This document shows positions 37,801 through 47,028 of a stretch of 64,000 bases of DNA, piece after piece (positions within the stretch are counted from its first letter, which is position 1; each line of letters opens with the position of its first letter). A model generated the notes under the pieces. The model was given only the letters and a program-made list of their open reading frames with translations, had not been told where the DNA came from and ran no database searches. The stretch comes from Capitulum mitella (Eukaryota; Arthropoda; Thecostraca; Pollicipedomorpha; Pollicipedidae). The translations under genes and the position numbers were made by a program. The stretch is from the NCBI GenBank assembly GCA_030062745.1, contig CP099841.1, positions 35,096,974 through 35,160,973 on the forward strand, in the 5' to 3' direction.

Positions 37801-40193
37801 TTACTGCTGGGGTCTTACATGAAGTAAAAAAGGAATAAATAAATAAAGGCAGAAGGACTCGTGACTGGCGTTAGGCCAAAAGTTAACAGACAAAGACTGT
37901 CTGTGGACGCTGTTATCCCATCAACTCTCCTCAGTTACGACAGGAAGTCGTCCATATATGGCGTCTTTGTTCGGTATGTAATGTTCAAGACGGTCGCTTA
38001 ACGCTTAACGCTCCAAGTAGCTGAATATCCATCCAGGCATCACAAGGAATCATATTTTTGCAGTCAAGCAAAACACTATCTTAGGCTACCGGCGTCACTG
38101 CGCACCTGCCAATAAAAGAACAATGCCATTTCGACCTCAAGCCCTCGCGAATGCGTCTTGCATCGATTTCCGGCACGTTGTGACAAATGCCGTCGGGTGT
38201 GCATTATTCGTCCATACCAACGGGTCACACTCGTGCGTCGCCCATGTGCACTGTACACGGCCCTGAGCTTCTGCTGCAGTTCGACCGACTAGTGGGCCTG
38301 ACTGACCTTTAGAACGCCAATGCTACTTGGCGCGATAGTGAAGCACGGTATCGACTGTACGTTAGACTCCGATGCGCTTTTACGAAACCGGACTTCGTCG
38401 TAGGAAATTTAATCATGTACTAGTTTCTTTCACACTTGTTTTTGCACTACCTCAGCCAATGTGTTCTGTTCGTGATCCAAATAACATCAAGTCGGAACGA
38501 AAACACATCTATGCAGGTAAAAATCAACGCAAGAAACGATGGCAAAACGCTGGATACCGCTCCAACCAATTCAAAGCCCACACTACAACCTTAATGTAAA
38601 AATCAAATGCAATTCCCAGTGCTTCATGCAAACTGGCCATGTTTTCAACAGGCAACATGGCTCCCATATCACGGCAAATTCACACATGTAGATGGGGTCT
38701 GGGCCTTTCAATTCATTCCTGGCTGACCATGCCTCGTGGTCAGTTGCCAGGATTTTCCGAGCCTGTTCAGTGCGTCAGGCCCAAGGGACTGGATGTCACT
38801 GCAATGCATTGCTATTAGCTGGGTGTTGCAGCCAAATCGGTCGAATTCCGTCTTTATACCAGCTCACACAACGAAGAGCATGCACTGGTCAACCGACACC
38901 TCGACAACACACGGTCTCCGACCAAACGCTGCCTGCAGCTGCGTCGAAACCCGCGAAACGACCAGAGGTCAGAGGCCTTTCCGGAGCTCCACTACAGAAG
39001 ACGAGGACCAGAACACAGATATATGTGACATCACTTCCTGACTGCCAGCTGTAAAGCTCGGCAACATCGCTCCAACGGTGACAAACCGAATCCCCGATCA
39101 TGTCCGCGAGATCCGTTCTCTGGAGCTGAGCAATGACTCGGGGGAAAACAACCATGTTTGAATCTCTGATCACTGATCATAACTCCCATATGGCGGTGGG
39201 TACATTTCGAAAGGAAGAGCTATGGTAACATCGCTAAAACGACACGTGAAATGCTCCATATAATCCCGCCACGGTACCTAACAACCACAAAAAAGCCTAC
39301 ACATATTCGAAAGTACAGGCCATGAGTATGCGTCCACCCGCCGGCAACGTAAGCAGGGTTAGTCGCACCGCTACCTACGGTGATGGTAAGAACGACCAAT
39401 TAGCTGGATGCTTCCCGCCCATCGATCATACTCCCGAGCCATACGCTCGCACATATGGATATGATCCTGGCTTGAGCGAAACAAGGATTACGCACATTAG
39501 GAATATCGTGGGATATGGAGCATCCACATTCAGACGATTTCATGAGACATCATTCACGATAACTGCGGGGCATGAAAGGGCTTACAATCTCTAATCGCTG
39601 TTCAGAGCTCACGAGGCAGCCAACCAGGCACGATTTTGGCGAAAGAAGTCAAACGTGATCACGCTGTTAAGCTTCGAGACACATCCTCTGCAACAGAATG
39701 ATCAACAAGCGGACGCGACAGTCGTCACTGGATCACAAAAAAAAAAAAAAACAAAAACAAAGAAACGAAACAGCTTGGTTTTGCAGACTGGATGTTCTGC
39801 CTAGTTCGCTGTGCTTATGATCATAACACGGACCAAGACGTTTTTATACCAGATGTGATGATCACACTGTCGGTCAAAGAACATTAGCCTGACTGTTCGA
39901 TCACGAGTCTCGAATGCCTTGTTGGTAGCTCGTTGGTACAGTGTATGTGACCGTTCCCCAGCCTGGCAAAGTGTGTCAGAGTCACCTCGGTACTCGCTAT
40001 TTCTCCCGCGGGTCACTTGGCAACTGACTTTTACAGGGACACACTGGCCACCAAGCCACCGTACCTCTGATGTCGGCGCGTTAAATTTTCGCACTAAATT
40101 TTGCCGTTAACCTGGAATTCCGCCACAGGATGTTGGAACGAGTCCGCGCGCTGGAAAAAGCTTCGCGCAGCAAAGCATTTGAATGAAATAAAG

Positions 40194-40249
<56 letters not shown>

Positions 40250-43200
40250 TCAAGGACATGTTCCACCTTCATTCCGCGTTCTGAACTGGGATAACAGGGC
40301 TGTAGATCCTGGAAGATACCGTCAATGTAAAATATGTTACGTCTTAACACTGGACGGCTATGGAGTTTAGACATATTCTTGTGATCTATGTGGCGTATGA
40401 TTTACAGTTGCTGGTGTACGCAACATTTACAGCTATTGCATGACGAATACGTCATACTGCTAGGGATCGCCATAAATTGTGTAACGATGAAGGTGGATGG
40501 AGGGAGGAATTGGTCGACGTGCGTCAAAGCGTTATCAAGGGCAGGGTGGGGCTTACCAGAGCGCTACGTAGCATTGTCACATCAATGAAGGAAACGGGCT
40601 TATAAACTAAAAAAAAAAAATAGCCTCAACAGCAAATCTTGTACCTCCAGCTTATGCTTATCGACGCTAGTTAACGAAAATACGCGATGCACCATAAAAA
40701 CGTCCGGACAGCCAAGGAGTATATGCGCGCGTGTGTGTGGTGGTGGGGACTGTGGCCTGGGCGCTACGAATTTGGGGTTGCAACTTTGGCTGATCGCTAC
40801 GAACCGTTATAAGGGGCGCGGGGAGAAAAAAAAACATAACGTTATCTATGGACGGCCCTAAAGGATTAACGCACGCCACAAAATCTCTTGAAGTTATATC
40901 CCAAGAGAAAATTGCATTTCATGACGTGTTTTAAAGCACCGTCACCACTGCTCTCATTGGGACATAGCAGCAGGAAGAAACCCAATATAGCTGCGCCCGA
41001 ATCATGCTTTTGAATCATTTTGTTAATTCACCAAAGAACAACATTTCAAGGCTAATAACAAATATACTAAAGATACTAAAATACAAATCCCACACACATT
41101 CAGTTAATGGCCTACTCTATTCAAGAATGACGGTACCATTACCACGAAAGAATCATCACAAACTCGGCTTCATGCCAGCTTTGTGAAACATTAAAAGACT
41201 TCACGGTTCTGTTTACCGTGGTTGCTTTGTTGACAACGCAGGAGTCCATTTTACGTCGGCAGCAGTTTTTCTAACCACTCCGTCTGTTCGTTTTCGTTAC
41301 GGGCAGTACACACGGCAGTCCCTGCATTATTGCCGACCCGCCTGTTGTTATTTCTGGGCAGCATTCGAACGCAAGACAACACAGGCCGACGTCCATGGAC
41401 GCAAGTGTCACCGGTTCCAGCGGCGGTGCGGCCTCCGCAGCCAACACGGACGCGCGTCAGCGGCCGCTGGTGGCGGACTAGAAAGGTCAGGGCCACGGCC
41501 GCCACCGTGCGCTGGGCATTCAGCGCCTCCAACTGTCCGCTGCGGCGGCCCGAATGGCACCGGACCGACAGGGGCGCCAGGTCGCCGTCGAAACCGACAG
41601 CACAGGGCGGCCGCGCCGCTATGCGTGGACGCAGACATTCGTGGTCGGTCATGAATTATGCCACCCAAGTGCCGGCCTTCTGGCGTGCATAAAACACAGC
41701 GCACGACACAACAAAGGTTGTTCGATCAACCGCTTCGACTGAAACCGATGCATTTAAACATCGTTCTTCCTACGACAAGGGAGATCAACAATGTCTTCGC
41801 GTAAAAATGAGATCGCCAACATGAAAGGCGAATTGCTGACGCCAGGAGCTACCCCAACGCAACAATTAATCAATTTCATGACGTATATGATAACGCGTTT
41901 CGATACATGGGGCTACACTACACGTAAGATCGACCACTGGGTAACACGCCAAAGTCTCAAACTAGGATGAAATTTTGTTCGGGTGGTTATCTGTGGCTGG
42001 GATACCGACTTTCCACCTCTCAGCTCGGCCTGCCGAGCGGTTTTTGCGCTAGACCAATTTGAAATTTTTGAAACTTGGCGGTTTTTGGCTAAGCCCTTCG
42101 TGAAATAGTGTATGATTTCAGTAACCAATGTTCACATTTCCGAAAACTGGATATCGTTGTGATTAGGGTGAAATGCAGCAATGTTCTGATATTCGCATTT
42201 TTCCTAAATTTCCTACGGTTTTCATTTACCAACGAAACATTCTTTCACAGTCAAATTCTGAGGATGTGGCCAGTGATTCCGATAAAGACTGTGAACAGGT
42301 GAAATGCTTCCCTAAAAGTTCTAATTCGTTTGAAATCAAGAAAAGTTCCAAAGTTTTCCATGGGACGCGGAAAAACCTGAAGTCGCCTTCTGGATCGTTC
42401 CTTAGCTCTTCCACTAGTGAGGCAAATTTTCCATCCTCTTCTTGGCAGTCGACAACAGCGTCTTTGGCGCTGCTAATGTATTTGCACACACTCCTTAAGA
42501 TTTTCTTCAGAACAAAAACAAAAACGGCGGCGCGCAGCACCCCCCCCCCCCAATTTTCAGCACCTTGTCTCAATCTACTGCGCATATTTTTGGGCAATCA
42601 ATAACATTTGGTCGCAGGGATGTGGGAACTCCTCCACAGCTGGGAGAGGGGGCAAAGAAGCGTTTTGGGTCGATTTTTTCCAGTCAACGCCCATGGGGTC
42701 AATGTTAAATTCCAACGTGTCCCCCGTCCCCGCTTTCCGCGCCCTTGTTTGTCGGGTCAGACCATTGACCTAGGTCAGGTTGAAGAAGCCCATGTCAAAA
42801 AAATCTAGACCTGCTATAACGTCCACAAACTGAAAGATTATAAACGTTTGTGAGTGCTGGTACATAGTATGATTGAGATGGTACAATTGGTACAATTGAT
42901 ACAGTTGGTACACATGAGTGTCGGTACATGTCCTTATCTTGCCAATCACCTTAAATTTTTATTTTTAATGTCTTGAAGAAGTTACGTTAATAACCTGAGG
43001 TTAATGAAAGCTCTAACCACTTTCGACAAATTTTATTTCTGTAATCTTTTCTTCTTTAAAATCTGCATTTCGGGGGAGAGTTATAGCACAGTATCATGAG
43101 CACAAATGAAGAAAATCGTTTGACCTCAATGAATGCACCGGAGGTCAGGCCAAGGTCAAAGTTATTTTCATTTTTATCCAGCTTTTTTATCTATGCAGGT

Positions 43201-46200
43201 AAAAACCGACGGAAGAAACGATGGCAAAACGCCGGATACCGCTCCAACCAATTCAACACTGCAACCTTAATGTAAAAACCAAATGCAATTTCCAGTACTT
43301 CATGCAAACTGGCCATGTTTTCAACAGCCAACATGACTCCCATATCACGGCAAATTCACATACGTAGATGGGGTCTGGGCCTTTCAATTCATTCCTGGCT
43401 GGCCATGCCTTGTGGTCAGTTGCCAGGATTTTCCGAGCCTGTTCAGTGCGTCAGGCCCAAGGGACTGGATGTCACTGCAATGCATTGCTATTAGCTGGGT
43501 GTTGCAGCCAAATCGATCGAGTTCTGTCTAGCATGCACTGATCAACCGACACCTCGACAATACCCCAGGTAATTGAGTTAATTGTAAGGATTTCGGGACA
43601 ACGTTTTGCAGTTTTATGATTTGAATTGCCTTGTCCACCCCAAAAAAGCCCTGACGTGCACCACATCTTTGGGGTGTGGTGCACGTCAGGGCTTTTTGGG
43701 TGTGAACAAGGCACATCTTTGGGGTGGAGTGTGGTGCCCAAAAAAGCCCTGACGCCACCATAAAGTGACCCTGCCACTTTATGGTGGCAGGGCCACTTTA
43801 GGTCATTCAAGGTCATCCCAATTCAAGGGCCTTTTTGAGCCTTAAAATGTTTGGTTAGGACGGTAATTATTTTTCAGCACAGTGGCATATTTTGACATCC
43901 AAATATGCGAATTACGAGGTGGCTGTGTGCGCTTCAAGCCTCGTCCATTACAAAGATGTGTCAAATACAGCGCCGTCCTGTCTTCCTGCTAATTAGGTTC
44001 ATAACAATGCTTTGGGGAACAAAGAAGGCAGTATGCGGTTTGTCTCCTCCTCTGCTAATGCGGCTGGGCTGACAGCGTGAGGCAGCAGGCAGGCTTCGCC
44101 TGCTGGTGCATGGCGCGGGCGGAAGAACACGTCGTACAACCACAAACTTCTGTTTGCCTAGCCTCTAACTTCTTCTTCAAACCTCTGTTTGTTTTGCGTA
44201 ATATAAGCTCTACTTGTGTTTGATGTAGGGCCTATCCAACGGCGTTTTCATTTTTTTCTACGGTTTACGGTTCGCCAGTAGGAGGGGGGGGCTTGTTCAC
44301 ACACCCTCTGCTACGGGGAGGATGGAGATGACCACTGGTACGGGGCGGGTTAAAAGACGCACAAAATCTTCCCAAACGGCTCAATCGATAGTTTTTAGAA
44401 ACCCCGTACCTCAAAATCTGGGCGGCCCACACCAGGCATAAAGAGATGCCTCGCATTACACACGTATGAAGTAACATGAACGCGCTTAATCTCCGCAGGT
44501 TTCCAGCACAAATTACATGCAATATATGAATGGGCTGCGCTGTTTCGCTCATCGTCTTTACAGAACAATGTCGGAACGTAAGTGCAAATGCGAATGTACG
44601 TTTACCGTTCACGTTCGCTTGGAAAAAATGCAAATACGTAATTGGGGCCATTTACCACAAACGTCGAGGGGTCCAGGACACCATACAAAAAGGCCTCACC
44701 CTGTTGACCAGCTTACGTCGTCGTCGGCGATCTATAGCGTAGTTGCGTGCCGGGTTAAGTCCCTCGCCACTCCCCCCTCTGCCGGTCGGCCCAGTTCAGC
44801 GCAAGTTGGACTCGCGTGTCGCGAGCCATCAGACCCGGGTCACGCGTCCCAGCTCCAGCCCAGGACGACGGCCCGAGCTGCAGCTCCCGGCGCATACGGC
44901 CGCCGGCCATATGCCCACCAGCGGGCCGCACGATGTGAAAAGCCAGTGAAAACTGGGCTTCTGCACAGAGCGAGGGCAAACGCGACCAACCGCCCGCGGC
45001 CAGTCAACAGGAATACCGACTCCCTGCGAAGGCCAATGGGACATTTTTTGCCACGCAATTCAAGGTATTCACCGAGGTGTTCACGAGACCCGTAGTTGAT
45101 ACATTAGTGGCATTCACTGCGGTGAGTGACGTCATATGTGCTTTATGCATATACGTGCTCTTCACGTATTTGCGCAGGCAAGGGCTCCGACGTCCATTGC
45201 CGCCGTGGATATTCCAGTGTTTGTGACGCTTTTCCGCGCAGCGACGAACAGCGCAATACTTATTCTGCTTTAATTACGAGATGGTTCCCCGTTCCCTTCG
45301 CCCCTCACGGTGCTGGCTTTTTGCACATGCACAGCAGGGGATCAATTAGGGGATGGTTCCCCATTCCCTCCATTCGTCGCGGTGCTGGGCATGTGCACAT
45401 GCACTGTATAAAACAGCAGGCGCAACTGAGGGCAAAATGGTGCGCTAAATCGTGAAAGTAGCTGTCATAAATCAGTCCGGGCAAAATGGTCACTTTCACG
45501 ATAACAGCAAATGAACTGAATTGAACCTTTTCGGGATTGTTGTGGCACGCATAATCGTATTTTTTCATATGCACGGGCAGTTTCATACAGTTTTCTGTTA
45601 CGTAAAAACCGAGAAAAATTAATCCCATTTTATACGGTGAGCGCAAATGTGAAAGGCAATCCTACGACACCAATCAATACTGATGTCAATATTCATAAGT
45701 TAACAAAGCCGACCTCAACAAGGGGTTCCGCTTTCTGATCCACACACGGTCAGTCAGTTGGGCGCGATCTGACTAGGCGGTCTGTTGGTGGGGCTGGATC
45801 TGACCAATCTGATGACGGGATCTGACCAGGCGGTCGGCCGGCGGGGCTGAATCTGACCAGCCCGCTGGCGGCCCGGGGCTGGATCTGACTAGGCGGTCGG
45901 TCTGTGAGGCGGGACCGGCCGTGCTGACCCACCTGAAGGCGCTGGCCGGCCGGCCCGGGCTGGGCGAGTTCTGGGCCGTGCCAAACAGGGTGCGCTGCCG
46001 GTCCCTGGGCGTGAACGGCCGCGACGTGTCCACCGTCCTGACCACGGCCCGGGCGTCCCCCAGCGCCGCCCGCGCCTGCACGCACCGCCCGGGACCAGCG
46101 TCAACAACATCAGCGGCGGCACGCACCGCCCGACGCCGGCGTCAACATCAGGGACGCCGCACACGGTGAAACTGCGGCCAGGCCAGGAGCTGAGGCCACG

Positions 46201-47028
46201 CGGCCGAAGATGTCGAAACGGGACACGCTGCAAAAACTTAGGAAGCCTTGGTTGAGGTCAGACAAACGCAAGAAAATTCGGCCAGGAAACACGTACGCAG
46301 TTCTGAACAACTTAAAATACGCAACAGTACGCAGTGGTGCTTGAATTTAGACTTTACATGAAGGACGGAATCCAAGAGAAAGAAACAATACGGACATAAC
46401 CAGAAATTGCACAGCATGTTGGATGGTCGCAACCTAAGAAATCGACCCGAGAAAGCCAAGCGTATTAGTTTACAAATGCGGGTTAAGGTAACGAATCATC
46501 AGAAGTGGCCTGGGCTCGGTACCGTGCGCACTAAAAGCGCGGCACTGGACGCTTCATGCTGTTCCTACCGAAACCATGTCCTGTTAAATCACTGAGCCTG
46601 TACAAATGCAACCAATAAAATGACGCCCGCCGCTTGCAGGTGGGTCGATAGACCAGCAACCCACATTTTCCAGTCCACTACATATACCAAACGGTCGCAG
46701 CAAGGGCGAACACCAGCTCTCTCGCACGGTCCGACTAGGTGGCTTCGTTCGCAGGACTCCGCTCCCCTGATAATCAAGGTGAAACCGCGCAGCAGCGGCT
46801 TCCCCCACACCCGACAACTGTTCGCTGGGGCAGGGCGTGGCGACAGGGAGCTCTCACCTCGTGTATGATTTCCGCCGAGGTTTTCTTGGCGCGTGGCAGG
46901 GCGTAGAAGGGCAGCTCGCCGTTCTGCGCCAGCACCCCGTGCCGGGCCGCCCCGGCCTGGCCGTTCACCAATTCCGTCATGTCCTCCTCGTCCGTGCTGC
47001 TCAAGTCACAGTAGTCCCTATATTCCAT
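16135..47028 (-). CDS. Armadillo repeat-containing protein 2 (16 coding exons)
   Basis: Sixteen exons on the minus strand encode 1026 residues, and every junction agrees in phase. The N-terminal ARMC2 signature is present: [10 protein letters not shown] (exon 1), [14 protein letters not shown] (exon 2) and [13 protein letters not shown] (exon 3). A long Pro/Ala/Ser-rich segment follows (residues about 153-421). Armadillo-type helices then run from exon 5 to 15, ending in [14 protein letters not shown]. The last exon has [20 protein letters not shown], and the stop is at 16135-16137. The human protein is shorter (about 867 residues, from memory); the excess is mostly exon 4. ARMC2 is known from sperm-flagellum defects in mammals and as an adaptor that lets intraflagellar transport carry radial spokes in algae, so a ciliary or sperm role is inferred. 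The start ATG at 47026-47028 is the least certain point; an upstream in-frame ATG exists at 47136. Confidence 0.92.
16690..16850 (-). CDS. ARMC2 exon 15
   Basis: Encodes [20 protein letters not shown] and KVLWN, the best conserved C-terminal armadillo repeat. Acceptor gccag|GCTG, donor CTCG|GTACGT; phase 2 in, phase 1 out. Confidence 0.92.
17212..17344 (-). CDS. ARMC2 exon 14
   Basis: Encodes [20 protein letters not shown] and [13 protein letters not shown]. Acceptor tgcag|TGATG, donor GACAA|GTGAGC. Its acceptor and first bases are repeated twice more just upstream (see repeat 17331-17512). Confidence 0.92.
17331..17512. repeat. Tandem triplication of the exon-14 splice acceptor
   Basis: Three units start at 17331, 17401 and 17472 (spacing 70 and 71 bp; the last is partial). 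Each holds CAGACGGGACATYACTGCAG. Read on the minus strand, each carries an acceptor CTGCAG and the first bases of exon 14. Only the copy nearest the exon gives the conserved reading frame. Confidence 0.9.
17660..17773 (-). CDS. ARMC2 exon 13
   Basis: Encodes [20 protein letters not shown] and FGNLTRW, a typical armadillo repeat. Acceptor ttgcag|GCTTG, donor AATG|GTAGGA; phase 1 in and out. An internal GT after LTR (CACCAG|GTGG) is a less likely donor. Confidence 0.88.
18395..18507 (-). CDS. ARMC2 exon 12
   Basis: Encodes [20 protein letters not shown] and [13 protein letters not shown]. Acceptor ggcag|CGTGG, donor CAGT|GTGAGT; phase 2 in, phase 1 out. Confidence 0.9.
19326..19432 (-). CDS. 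ARMC2 exon 11
   Basis: Encodes [18 protein letters not shown] and [11 protein letters not shown]. Acceptor tttttcag|CTGG, donor CACAG|GTCAGC; phase 0 in, phase 2 out. Confidence 0.9.
19886..20077 (-). CDS. ARMC2 exon 10
   Basis: Encodes [20 protein letters not shown], then a low-complexity Pro/Glu run ([10 protein letters not shown]) and TPEDVIVK. Acceptor ccaccag|TTCTTC, donor AAG|GTGGGA; phase 0 both ends. The proline-rich insert interrupts the armadillo stack. Confidence 0.9.
20810..20986. repeat. 33-bp repeat carrying multiple copies of the exon-9 donor
   Basis: On the minus strand GTAAGG recurs at 20981-20986 (the real donor), 20948-20953, 20877-20882, 20844-20849 and 20811-20816. The spacings are 33, 71, 33 and 33 bp, within units resembling GGTAAGGTCACGGTCACAAC followed by TGGCC. 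The array starts exactly at the exon-9 splice donor. Confidence 0.85.
20987..21155 (-). CDS. ARMC2 exon 9
   Basis: Encodes [20 protein letters not shown] and [18 protein letters not shown]. Acceptor ggcag|CATCATC, donor AAG|GTAAGG; phase 2 in, phase 0 out. Confidence 0.92.
23615..23811 (-). CDS. ARMC2 exon 8
   Basis: Encodes [30 protein letters not shown] and [15 protein letters not shown]. Acceptor ccgcag|AAGCTG, donor AAG|GTGAGG; phase 0 in, phase 2 out. Confidence 0.93.
23999..24171 (-). CDS. ARMC2 exon 7
   Basis: Encodes [31 protein letters not shown] and LHMKLITAK. Acceptor gccag|AACACC, donor AAA|GTGAGC; phase 1 in, phase 0 out. The acceptor lies 12 bp from a TCAGG array. Confidence 0.9.
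24184..24218. repeat. (TCAGG)7 array, with degenerate copies to about 24557
   Basis: Seven perfect TCAGG units, then scattered TCAGG/TCGGG/TCAAG-type copies at about 24265-24290, 24340-24450 and 24536-24557. On the minus strand this is (CCTGA)n directly upstream of the exon-7 acceptor. TCAGG is also the telomere unit of some beetles, but these copies are internal. Confidence 0.9.
25065..25225. repeat. AT-rich TTAATTAA/TATATTAT low-complexity tract
   Basis: About 160 bp of near-pure A/T with TTAATTAA and ATTATATTA repeats, inside ARMC2 intron 6. No coding content. Confidence 0.8.
25585..25681 (-). CDS. ARMC2 exon 6
   Basis: Encodes [20 protein letters not shown] and ALFLEGNVL. Acceptor cttcag|GTTAGTG, donor CTCG|GTAAGT; phase 0 in, phase 1 out. 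The open frame on the opposite strand here is a shadow. Confidence 0.92.
26118..26155. other. Perfect 15-bp GC-rich hairpin in ARMC2 intron 5
   Basis: The arms 26118-26132 (ACAGGGGCCCGCTGC) and 26141-26155 are exact reverse complements around an 8-nt loop (ACGTTTTT). On the minus strand the hairpin starts 27 nt after the exon-5 donor at 26182. Confidence 0.9.
26183..26358 (-). CDS. ARMC2 exon 5
   Basis: Encodes [35 protein letters not shown] and ISRTILA, the first armadillo-type helices. Acceptor ttacag|GTGCTCC, donor GCG|GTGAGT; phase 1 in, phase 0 out. Confidence 0.92.
29350..30156 (-). CDS. ARMC2 exon 4 (large, low complexity)
   Basis: An 807-bp exon of very high GC content. It encodes a Pro/Ala/Ser/Arg-rich linker with islands such as [23 protein letters not shown] and [19 protein letters not shown]. 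Acceptor ctccag|TGCCGG, donor AACG|GTGAGT; phase 1 at both ends. It is expanded relative to the vertebrate protein as I remember it. Confidence 0.85.
33169..33311 (-). CDS. ARMC2 exon 3
   Basis: Encodes [20 protein letters not shown] and [11 protein letters not shown], matching the conserved SRPISGTRL-type motif of ARMC2. Acceptor ggcag|CATGAAC, donor CCAG|GTGAGT; phase 2 in, phase 1 out. Confidence 0.92.
34767..34890. repeat. (TA)n / TATACA microsatellite
   Basis: About 120 bp of alternating TA with a few ACATA/CACACA interruptions. No coding content. Confidence 0.95.
36483..37137. repeat. GC-rich minisatellite in ARMC2 intron 2
   Basis: Variable units of GTCAGGACGGACGGGGAGGC, GGGACGGGCCACCGGCGCC and GACTGGACGGAC. 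They leave long stop-free frames on the plus strand (up to 392 codons), which I regard as artefacts. Confidence 0.9.
38507..38912. repeat. Dispersed repeat, copy A
   Basis: About 400 bp, nearly identical by eye to 43190-43562 (copy B) in the same orientation. It starts ATCTATGCAGGTAAAAA and ends CGACACCTCGACAA. Copy A has about 23 extra bases near 38854-38877. No clear terminal repeats or intact protein, so the class is unknown. Confidence 0.85.
40195..40248. repeat. (TA)n microsatellite
   Basis: About 27 TA dinucleotides without interruption. Confidence 0.95.
42226..42597 (-). pseudogene. Possible PIF/Harbinger transposase fragment
   Basis: An open frame of 123 codons with no start context of note. 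Part of it ([20 protein letters not shown], then PWKTLELFL) resembles the helical N-terminal region of Harbinger-type transposases, which place a LxxELRxDxxxFxxYFR-like segment before the nuclease domain. No nuclease domain, terminal repeats or target duplication were found. This is a weak resemblance from memory. Confidence 0.3.
43190..43562. repeat. Dispersed repeat, copy B
   Basis: Direct-orientation copy of 38507-38912, with scattered substitutions and two small deletions. It ends about 80 bp before a cluster of hairpins. Confidence 0.85.
43643..43788. repeat. Cluster of nested inverted repeats
   Basis: The first hairpin has a perfect 23-bp stem (43643-43665 with 43675-43697, 9-nt loop). 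The second has a perfect 14-bp stem (43754-43767 with 43775-43788, 7-nt loop). AAAAAAGCCCTGACG occurs again at about 43739, so three copies of the same arm are present in alternating orientation. Confidence 0.9.
45770..45925. repeat. GATCTGACYAGGCGG repeat next to the ARMC2 exon-2 donor
   Basis: Diverged copies of GATCTGACYAGGCGGTCGG and GGGGCTGGATCTGAC recur between 45768 and 45905. They begin about 25 bp from the exon-2 splice donor (45932). Confidence 0.75.
45933..46075 (-). CDS. ARMC2 exon 2
   Basis: Encodes [12 protein letters not shown] and [19 protein letters not shown], a hallmark N-terminal ARMC2 motif. Acceptor tgcag|GCGCGG, donor TTCAG|GTGGGT; phase 0 in, phase 2 out. Confidence 0.93.
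46858..47028 (-). CDS. ARMC2 exon 1 (start codon uncertain)
   Basis: Encodes [20 protein letters not shown] and [17 protein letters not shown], the latter conserved in ARMC2. Donor GAG|GTGAGA; phase 0 out. The ATG at 47026-47028 has a poor upstream context. The frame stays open to an ATG at 47136, and an acceptor-like GGCAG lies about 10 bp upstream, so a further 5' exon is possible. Confidence 0.75.

Larger units (their letters stand above)
33312..45932 (-). other. Large ARMC2 intron 2 (12.6 kb), no nested gene recognised
   Basis: Contains two TA microsatellites, a GC-rich minisatellite, two copies of a dispersed repeat, nested hairpins and a possible transposase fragment (listed separately). 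The 226-codon minus-strand frame at 35782-36462 is not supported by any motif. Confidence 0.6.
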
